Positions 1 to 10,400 of a DNA stretch of 32,558 nt are shown here, in pieces (the first letter of the stretch is position 1; each line of letters opens with the position of its first letter). Where the stretch lies: assembly GCF_001949145.1 (NCBI RefSeq), contig NW_019091539.1:796879-829436 (forward strand), read 5' to 3'. This stretch comes from Acanthaster planci (lineage: Eukaryota > Echinodermata > Asteroidea > Valvatida > Acanthasteridae). Both the position numbers and the translations under genes were made by a program. The notes beneath the pieces are model-generated. The model searched no databases. It was not told the origin of the DNA and saw only the letters and a list, made by a program, of their open reading frames with translations.

Positions 1-1302
1 CAGGCCAGCAGGCTTGTAAAAAAAGCCCAGATTGTGTGGTGTTACGTAACTTTCTTTTGTTCACGAACATGGCACAGTGCACTGCTGACCTCTTTTCAAT
101 AGCGGTCATATTAGCGTGCAGCGGTGCTGTGTGGCTCATTGCTGCGGTGGAGTGCTTTTGTCCCCGGTGGTAATCCGCTCGTACTAAATGCCCAAAATCG
201 TGGTATACTGTTTCAAAACAAGGCTGGATTATCTCCACTACTGAGCGTCAAAAAATATCGGCAATTCCCAGCAGCTCAGTCTTTTGTGCCGAGCACGGTC
301 TTTTGTTACAAGGCCCAGCTCTTTCATCCTGGTTTCAGGCTCCTGGCTTCGTGTATAAAGCCTATGTGCTCGAAAACGGGTCCCCCGGCAGCAAGTGGTT
401 AAAGACGGATCCTGATAGATATAGCATACACAAGTCGCATAAAGTGGCATTTCGCTCTTTCCTGTTTTGAGGGTCCCAAGTCAAATATTGAAGTGGAGGT
501 CAATTTTGGGATTTTGTGATATTCGGAAAGAGTAACCTTGTCTATTTAATTCCAAAGTTTTTGCAGGATTAGATATTTAAAAATGTCATTTTCTCAGCAA
601 TTTCGATGTTGGCATTATTTTTGCCTGGTCAGAAATGTTGAAACAATGTCGGAAACAAAGACACAGAGCTGCCAAAACAATGTCACATTGTCATCCTGTA
701 CTTTTAAGGTGTTCCAAAGTGTGTTTTAGTGCTCAATGTACGTTTTCATACCACTGGAAAACTCTCTTTCTGCCGAATTCAAAAAATATCTCAAGTTTGA
801 AAATTCCAACTTTCAGCTCATTTTGTGGTGACAGGTCACATGAGAATTATGAGAACCAAAACACAAAATCCAATGAGAAACATGAACTCATCAAGGTATG
901 ACATGAGTACGGGTGGTGGACACCAGTCACGAACCATAGGCTGAGAGATAAATTGCATGCACGTCAATTAATAATGCACTATTGTGACATGTGCCAGCAA
1001 GAGCACATAAAGAGCTTTCATGAATTCTTTCTGATGACACAAGGGTTTGGTACACTGAATGCATGTAGCCTCATGCCTGTGAAACCAAACTATGAGCCTT
1101 GCTAAGAATCAGGTCTGCTGATTCTTGCAGAACTAGTAGCAACACTCGAGATTATAAGGCATTCGCTGCCCTGAAGTGCAGCCATTTTGTGTCCAAAACT
1201 GGCTGACTTTGTGGAACTGCAACTTGTCTGTTGTGCAAGAAACCCCCCCCTTCCCCCGCTAGGAACACTTTCTCACTCCACCTCTGGTCACTGTGAACCA
1301 AC
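1..1302 (-). other. ovoA: Intron after ovoA exon 14, left portion of window
   Basis: No further ovoA exon could be found here on the minus strand, and no other gene is supported. The short open frames at 124-402 and 635-901 (+) are low-complexity chance frames. A C-rich tract (C8, then C5) lies at about 1243-1257. Confidence 0.6.
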
Positions 1303-1452
1303 CTGTTTGAAGAAGACCCGGGATGAGTTCACCCCTTCTGGCAAATGAACGTCAAGAGTCTTCCCATCAGGCATCAGGGATGCATAATGGCCCTTTTCTT
1401 GGATGTTCTCTGCTGCCATCAGGAAAGACTTGCAGTAGTCAACAGCCAGAAC
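1303..1452 (-). CDS. ovoA: ovoA coding exon 14 (methyltransferase, last exon in window)
   Basis: Encodes residues 629-678: VLAVDYCKSFLMAAENIQEK, then GHYASLMPDGKTLDVHLPEG and VNSSRVFFKQ. 'V.G.D.S..FI.AA..M.EKG' follows motif I in OvoA; Asp633 is the expected acidic residue that binds the SAM ribose. The acceptor is CCCTCATAG and the donor is AAACAG then GTTGGT (phase 0). The next family segment, usually beginning near GDACNL, is not found in bases 1-1302 and should lie past the left edge. Confidence 0.88.
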
Positions 1453-4400
1453 CTATGAGGGCAGTGGAAATATAAGAAAGGCTTGAGAATGCCAGTTAAT
1501 TATATTCTAATGAGGTCACTTTATGCTTACCCTTGGACAGTGAGTCAACAACATGTTCCACTATGCTCCTTCCCACAAAGGCCTACAACATTCTTTAACA
1601 AGTACTATAAAATTGTTATTAAAAACCAACCAACACATGACACTCAATAGTTGTTTAGAAGCATTTTGTAAAAAACCAACTTGTTTCCATTTTTCACTAG
1701 GTTTATAGTTTCTTCTCCTGTGAAAGATGGAATGTTTTTTTCAGGACCCATGGGCATCCAAGTACCAATGTTTTACTTCCATAGATATAAAGCATTTATT
1801 GTCCAGAGGGAATGACAGGTTTTGAGAGTTCTTAAGAGAGGGGATGGAGTTTTTTTAAGCCCATGGAAATTTTTCCTTATCCCTTCAACAACCCGCAGAA
1901 GGAGAATGTGTAAATTCCTAAGTCTTGGCACTTTCAATTCCTTTACTCTAACCGCCATTCCTTTTTGCAAGGCACCATCCTGAATCCTTCAAATCCTCTG
2001 AATATTAAACAAATAAATTGCATACTGCCTGTATCCTCCAAAAAGCCTCCAATATTTCTTGAATACCGTCAATTGACGGGTGCCCACTGCCTCAATCCTT
2101 CAAAATCCTCCAACTTCCTACTACTATGTTGAGGCAATGTGAATGGTATTCTGTAGTAGTATGGAAGATTTAACTTACAATGTAGGCATTAATTTAACAT
2201 ATGTTTTATGCATGGCTGAGCATAAACAACACAAGGTCTAACCCACAACCTTGACGTAATGCATTATTTTCAAATCCCAATACTTTCTTGGCATTCTTCC
2301 TCAATCCTCCAAAATCTTCTAACACCACCCAGAGGATTGCGGAGGAGTAAGGCGGGTATAGGGTTTATAAAAATGGCAGCATGTCCCCCTCCCCCCCCAT
2401 GCCAGAGTTCTCACAAACCCTGTACCTCCTTCATGAATCGGCACAATTCAAAGCTGAGCTTGCCGCAACCACAAATCAAGTCCAGTGCTGTGCCGCAGGG
2501 GGGGCCTCGGGCCTGGAGGGCCCCACGGCAGACCTCAGCCAGCTGGCTGGCCAGGTTGCCCTTCACGGCTCCGTACTCTGTCAGGAGCTGAGCCCTGAGG
2601 TGATGGTCCGATTCGTGGCTCAGCTGAATATTGGTGGAGGGCAGGGGAGAATTGGTTTTGGTCCCAACAGGCAGGCAAACCCCTACAAAAGAGAGAAAGA
2701 ACCTTAACTACCTGGCCTTTGTGACTAACGTTCAGATTTAACAATATTTGTTCCTGTTGACTGCTTGCAAAGTTATCAGAGAGTGACAAACCAGTTCTTG
2801 AAATCAGATTGAGGGAACTAAACAAACATGTGTTGGCTGTTTCAAGTAGTACAGAGGAACAACCCTCCCTAAGTGATCCAGGACCATTCCATTTTTCTGA
2901 GACTGAGGAGAGAAACTCAGTGTTTCTGTGCATTCCTATATGTCAACCATGGACAGAAGTGTAGCACTAACGTATGCTGAACTGCCATTTAAAAAGGGTA
3001 CCTTGCCCGCATTAGTTCCTTTTTCCTTTCCACAATTGAAGTAAATAACTTTGTTCAATAGGTTTGACGTTTATGCTACATACCAAACCACAAGTCATAA
3101 TTTCTTTGCTATGGGTACAGTTCTTCTGCTACAGGGCATTACCGCAATTTTCAGAATATAAGCCACCTGGTGTATAAGCCGCAGAGACATTTTTCAGCGT
3201 GAGAATCAACATATAAGCCACTACTTATAGTCTGAAAACTACGGCAGTACTTTTTCTCAGAATAAGGCTGCATGGTCCAGTCTTTTCTGGAGTACTGGTT
3301 CAAAACTAGTACAAATTGACCTCTGTCACAGGGCAGCCATCTTGCTTTCCAACCATTCAAAGCAATGCAATCAAACTGAGACTGGAAGGAAAAATAGTCT
3401 GTTCCCTTTTATCATATGTCGAGTTATATTACTACTGCCAAATGGGCTACGGGGAGCAAGACAAACATGGCACCATCATGATAAACGTCTATAGCAAGTG
3501 TCAGGTTACACAATCTCACCTAATCAAGATACTGAATCTGCAGGTAGCGTTGTAATCTTTTTCTACTTCCAGAAAATAATCAGTACTCAACCATGTCAAT
3601 ATACTCATTTAATGACTTCATTTCATCTATACACGTATCGACTTCCCACACAATTTCTCTACCCTGATGAACCTCAGCATTAAAGATTTCTTAGTTGTGT
3701 ATCAGGAGAGCACAGGACAATTAACTTACATGAATGCATGCAATGTGCTTGCATGTGGCTGGTGAGGAATTCCTGTTTGCTTGAAACGGTATAGTACTTT
3801 AGTTGCCACATATATTGTACTTTTCTAAGCAAGTCTGCTATCAAATCTTTTTCTTTATGCAATTGCTTGACATGGCATCTGTAAATTTATGAACAGAAGC
3901 TCAGGCAATGGTGCTATACAGAGAGATTAAGTCTGCACCAAGATATCCCCATCCACCATCAGTGTTATACACGCAATACCTTCAGTGATGTTGCTTGGCC
4001 TACAGATTAAGGCGACCGGCAAAGTGGCGCTGGTGTCCAGAGACCGCACAAGACGGAAGCTTGCATGCTGGTAGAAGTGTCGGCGGAAAGCATATCTGGC
4101 AAAACATGATGACTCGTCACCAGTAGACATGTTACAGCCACCCTTCACAGAGAAAAAAAAAATTGCTGACACATGTGCAATAAGAGGCAGGGATCAAGAG
4201 TGTTAAGATATGAAAACTGGGTGCGGTCAAGAAAGTCCATGAGAATGCTTCAGTGTCAAGCATTTATGCACCGTGAAACACATGTTGGGCAGGGCAAAAA
4301 CACCCTGAAGAGATTAAAATTAAGAAATCAACTGAGTTTACCTATATGCTAACACATAAAATGATGCCAACTTTTAAAAAATGGTTTACCCAGCAAGAAA

Positions 4401-7400
4401 TGAGACCAACGGGTACCCCCCACCATGTCCAATCTCTATACACATTCCAGACTATTGTTACTTAACACATCCCCCCAAGATGTCTGAAAGGAATTCCCCA
4501 GATTCCAGCGAGACAATGACCAACACAAAGCAGGGGGGTCTCTGCGTCTCATACCTTGCTGCATATGAAAAATGGAGTACGTATATATAGCGGTCTGGCT
4601 CCCAACCGATCGCTCGGGGTGGCAGTCCATTCACCCATGAAGGGGAATTGGAGGCCAGGCAAAAACAGAAAACTCGGCACGCACAAGACTTGGGTACTAA
4701 AATTGGGCTGGATTCCCCATATTTCGCCGTCGCCAATGAAAACTGCTTGTTCAATATGTGCAAGGTACTGCAAGCTAGATGACTCCCAGTGGAGTCACTG
4801 TTGCATCCATCCACACAGTTGTCTTGCTGCAATCCCCCGAAAAAACCTTGGACGCCTGCCAAACTTCAGTCCAGCCAAAAAATATGTAGGCCACTTCCGG
4901 CCAACAGGCATGACACCTAGCAAGTACTTTGCAAGTGTGCACATAATAGGGCCCTGCTCCAATCGTGCCTTGAAGACATGCACAAGGTTCAAAGATATAA
5001 CTGGGGAATTCCCAGACTGCTACATATATCATTTTCTAAATAAAACTAAGTGCTTCGAAATATATAACCCCATTCCTTAAGAGGAAAAACAAACAGAAAA
5101 ATACAACAGCACGGCGAAACAGATCTGTGTGCAGAAGTGAAAAGGAGTTCAGGTCAGTTTATACTAGTAAATGTCAACACTTTTCACCGTTTTCATAAAT
5201 TGACTCATTTTTTTCGCTTTGCACGATAAAACACACTCCGTCCAGAGAGAGATCACCTGGTTGATTTGGCCCCCCCCAAAGAAAAAACTGAACAAGTGAT
5301 GTTTTGGGGATAAATTCATGTCTTCTTGATAACAGTCACAATTTACTGTGTGTCTTACCAAAATCACATTGTGCCGTCCGTCAAAGGTTGGGGTGCTGAA
5401 ATCATCGTATAGGTGATGCGTCAGGCTGCCAGGTAAGCCGTTGAAGTGGTCCTCCATCCACTCCCACATGTTGCCAAACACATCATAGAATCCCCTCTTG
5501 GTAGGTGGGTACAAGTTAACCGGCTGCCAGCGAAATACAGTGAAAGTAGATGACATGGTTCTATTTAGGCCCTGGTGGGTATCACGTACCAAGTTCAGTA
5601 TAGGCCAGATCATTTATTTAGCCCAAACAAATTGAAAATCACCTTGCATGTACATATGTGTACATCCATTAAGATTACTTTTTTGATCTACCTGTCTTAG
5701 AAAATGGGACATCAGACTTCTGTAAAACTGTGCCAAAATGACTGCGAGGCATCATTGTATAGAAGCTAATTAATATAATATATCAGCAAAATATAAATGT
5801 ATATCGATGGCACTGGCGAACAAATACATGTACTGGGGACAAATTCTTCTCCCATTCTTTTTACATGTGGCATCAACAGCATGATTACAAATCCAAAAAG
5901 GCAAAAACAAATCGTAACCTTAATGACATGACAAAAAATGCAATCTGGACAGTCTATCCCAAGGAGGCATGATCAGAGATCACATGCAATGCCATTCAGG
6001 GCAGGACTAGGTTTTATCAAATCTTGGATGCAGTATCGTTTTCCTACCAACGTAGCAAATCAAACGGACGTTCTCCCACCTCCAATAATTTGGAGGAAAC
6101 GGGGCACGTGACTCACCGTGTGCGTGGTGTAGGCCAGGTTTGCATTGTGTCTCTCCTGCAAATCGCTGTGGTACAAGATGTCTGCAGATGTGTCGTTGCT
6201 GATTCGTACCTGACGGAGTATAAAGTGTTCCAAACTCATAACATGCATAGACCGAGAAGGCCATCCCATGGAAACTGACTCTTGACTTTATGTACTTTGA
6301 CATGGGACACAGCATCTTTTCCTCCAAAAAAGGTGAAGTCAAGGGTACCATGTAATAACCCGGGGGGGGGGGGGAACACGGGGATGCCTCCATGGTACAG
6401 TGTCGCTAGGTCAAAAAAGGATAAATGTGACCTGGAAGGAAGTGAAATTGGTCACTTAAGGGTGACCTTTGCATTTTCTTGTACATGTGCCGAGTTCCAA
6501 GATTAACTGGGTGTAGGACAAGCAATCTTGCATCATACCACAAGTTTGATATCCTTATACTGTGCCCTGGCACCGTACTAAAGGCCAGTTCACACTTCTA
6601 CAGGCAAATGTTGAAGTCTTAACAAAGCAAATTTGACGTCACAAAAGATTTGAAGTGAAATTTGGCTCAAGTTGAAATGCGTTACACTTTTGTGAATTCA
6701 CAGTGCATATATTTGATCTGACCTCATAAATTTGCATTTTTTGTTCACTTTTGTGCTAAGTACAAACCGGCCTTAAGGGGTGGTGGGTTTGAGTGCATTA
6801 TACATTCAACGTTTGCAAGCTTGAACCTTGACTAATCGTAGTCGGGGTCAATGACACTACAGCATCAACAACAGGATAAAAATTGTTTTTCTCGCACTTA
6901 ACACCTAGGACCTGTTCTGTTTTTCACAGAAACTGGATAACATCCTGGCACGTGCAACAAATTGACTAAAAGTAGCATCGTCAAACCTATGGTCAAACAC
7001 AATGGCTTCAATTAACCCACACATTAAAATGCAAGCCCGAACGAATGGATTACCCAGCTTTTAAAGACTTAAGATGAGGCAGGCCCGCCAGCATTACCTC
7101 CTTGTCTCGGATGGCACAATGCTCGGCTTCTGTCATCAGACGAAATTCTTGGCCCTTCCATCTGCAGTAGGCCTTGGCTTCGTGGTAGTTGACAGCCACG
7201 GGCCAATCCCAAGGCATAGGAATCTCCTCACAGAGGGTTCGCAATCTACAAACCAGACATTGCGCAAGACAGGGTCATAACAGAAATTATAAGTACTAAA
7301 AATGACATTATACTGCCCAATTACTGCACGCGTATACTCAATCATGCATCACAAAAGCCATTACTTGTTGAGACTCAGTGTACAGCGTTGGAATAAGCTT

Positions 7401-10400
7401 CCATGAAAAGATAAGTTTTGAATAGTTTTAAATTCATCAATGGATTTTGCATTTCCTACATGAAATAATAAGTTATTCCAAAACCTGGAGGCACCACAAG
7501 CAAATGAACAATCTTCAAGAGTAACCCTAGTTCTACTATAAGGACGGTTAAGAGTCAACCTGTACTGTGACACCATCAAGAGTTACCTAAGTTCTATTTG
7601 ATTTAATACAACTGTGACAAATTGGTTTTAAACTAGTGTGTTTAAAACTGGCTAGGGGTCTGGTAACGATTATGCATGGACCAAGCCAATGGCAAGTCCC
7701 ACCATTATTAAAAGTAAGGCCTATTATCATCATCACGGCCCCTTGGTCACTCCTAGACATATTTATTTAAAGCAAACCTATCCTATTTTTTATTATCCTA
7801 TTCACAGATATCTTGTTTGGGTGGAAAGGTAAATATCAATTGCAAATTCAAGTTTACACTTTCCATTGCTTTTGTATATCAGTTTTACCTCAGGGTTTGT
7901 GAAACATCTCTCTTGTGTAATCAATGGCATCTGCCCTGGGACTGAACAAAAATCTCCTAATATTGACATTTGTGCGCAGTGCGCAAAGTGACGCTGTAGC
8001 TGAGCTGGGGTGAAGAGAAATTTCAACCCTATGAAATGCGGAGTCATATTGCTTGTATCATGCATGCGTACGTGATGATGACTGTCACGCACGAGTTTAA
8101 GAGTCCAGTTAAGGAGTCAAAACCAGTTGTCAGCTTTATTACCTGTTAAAAACTATTTCCATGACTGTCTCTAGACCAACAATAGGTAGGCTGGGGAGTA
8201 CATTTCTACCCAACCTCAAGGTAACCTGCAGTTCACAGTGGTTTCGGCCAGGTTTGTGAGAGGGTTTACAAAGAGTTTATTATCTAAGGGTCACTGATCA
8301 CAACTCTGGCGGTTTCTCTCGGGCTGTGCCACTATGGAAGCCAAGCCCAAGCAAGAGGCTTAAAAAACAAACCAATTAGGAGTACCTTAATTCCCAATAA
8401 TGGGTGCAGCTCAAACCACATGCCACTCAGTGGGAGGGATAGTTCATAGTATAAATACTCTCTGGTCCTTTTCAGCTCTATGTACTTAAGAACAGAGTTC
8501 ATTATCTAGGGGTCACTGATCACAACACTGCAGTGGTTCCCTATATAATTTTGTTTTATTACTTAAGAACAGGTCCAATAACACAGCTGGCCATTCTAAT
8601 GTTCCATGACTTTGCCACTCAGGAGGTAATCCCAGAGAGCTTTGAATAAGCTGCTGGGCCCAGCATGACAACTTCAGTGTGCAATATTATGTCAATATCT
8701 TCAATGAAGCCACCCCCCCCTTGAAAATGCCCACAGACTCCAAAGCTGACAGTACGTAACCCGCGGGAACTGGCTGCTCATCGGTCCAGTCGGCTGGGAA
8801 TGCGTTTCTTTAACAGTACAACTAGTCAGACCATATTTTGACCATATTTTGAAAAGTGAATGATTAAATGATCAAAACAGCAATCATAAATGTGTGGTCC
8901 TAATCAAGTGACAAATCATATCATAAAGGAACGGGACAATGACAAACGATGCCACTGTCACGGTTCACTTTAAAAAAGTGACTTGACAAGATACTGGACA
9001 ACTTGAGATTGGTTCCAAAGCTTTGACACAGTCCATACAAAAAGGTAAAAAAACTTTTTTTTTTTAAAGCTGAATTATTGAATCTTTACCAATTCTGATT
9101 TCTTTTCAAAAATGTTGGGACATCATCACGTTCAAAAATATAATTAAGGGATGTCTCCACCAGCAAACTTCAAGAGAGGGCAAGTGGTCTAAGCAATGAT
9201 TAACCCTAGCCATGTGGCTGAGTCAATGTTTTTTAAGAAAAAATAGAAACACAGCAAGAGAGCCTCCAACATTTGTGAACACAAATGGCGCTCTCTTGCA
9301 TAATGAAACTCTGTCCACTTGAAATGTTACCTGATCTATTTCTACTCGTAGGGAACAACCAGGTAATACACTGTAGATCAGCTTAGAGACAGCCCATATT
9401 CCCAAATACCTTGTTTCAACACTTCAAATTAATCTGCTTCCTGGATATCCCACAATGAGAAACTAAAACTAAAGACACCTGTTTGTCTCATGTGCACGCC
9501 TATGTGCAGGCCAATTAGGGTATGGAAATACTGTTCACTGTAAAACAATTGCTGTCTCACAGCAGAATGACTGAATGTGCCAGTTCAGGGAAGTCCCCAA
9601 ATTCAGCTCACTTTGTTCAACGTGTGGCGGAAATGTTTCCGTTTCCAGTTGTGGCTTCCTGATTTCGGTTTGTTCTGTGCAATGTTGATCCAATGTTGAT
9701 CCTTTATTACTCTATCAAGTTTGTTACTGGTCGTGCTTTTGCTTTGCAAGTTTAGGGAAATGATCTAACCTTACAAGTGAATTGCAAGCCAATAAAGCTA
9801 TGGTTGAGTTAAAACCTTATACAGTGTGCATCAATAGAAACCCTCCATAATTTTCCTCCACATTATGCCCATTTTGATCAGGATGCCAAATCCAATAAAC
9901 TGAACCAAAGGTTTCAATTTGTTCTTTCAAATGTGAACAAACAAACCAAATGACCAAGACAAAACATGACCCCAATTGTCTTCATGATTATACAACGGAG
10001 TATCTTAAAGCATAGCTATGTCTGGCATGGTTACATGTACACACCCCATGAACATCTAACAAAAGAAACAAAGTGCACAAACAATGACTCTCCGTTGGTA
10101 TTGCATGGTACTTCTTTTGTTAGATGTTCATTGTGACATGAATTTGCATAATGTTTATGATGTACCTCTGGAACGAAGTGAATGTCTGTGCTCATGGCAC
10201 TGCTGTCCTTCGAGCATGACCAGATAAGGAAATGAAACTGGCATGCAAATAAGAACCTACAAATATGAGATCTTTCAACATATGAAAAGCTTTCATAATG
10301 GGCTGAGTAGATTCAAATAAGTGAATGTTGGACCTTCCATTCAATTGAATATTTGGCTGTACTAAATCCCACAAAAGCCAAAACCAAACAAACCCGTTTT

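Larger units (their letters stand above)
5524..7097 (-). other. ovoA: ovoA introns flanking exon 10
   Basis: Two introns (5524-6116 and 6210-7097). The second contains a G tract of about 13 bases at about 6362-6374 and a MITE at 6579-6776. No other coding signal is seen. Confidence 0.7.

Noticed and set aside
1-1302. Final ovoA exon expected left of exon 14
   Set aside because: I looked on the minus strand for the segment that should follow VFFKQ and found none; it should be outside the window.
2259-2707. Plus-strand frames of 110 and 108 codons over exon 13
   Set aside because: They are antisense shadows; the minus strand encodes the methyltransferase segment with good splice sites.
5524-5613. 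ATG at about 5613 as the start of a 149-codon gene containing the GNMWEWMEDHF block
   Set aside because: The upstream part has no family similarity; a consensus acceptor (TGGCAG) at 5526-5524 and the preceding exon 10 join in phase, so this is intron read-through.
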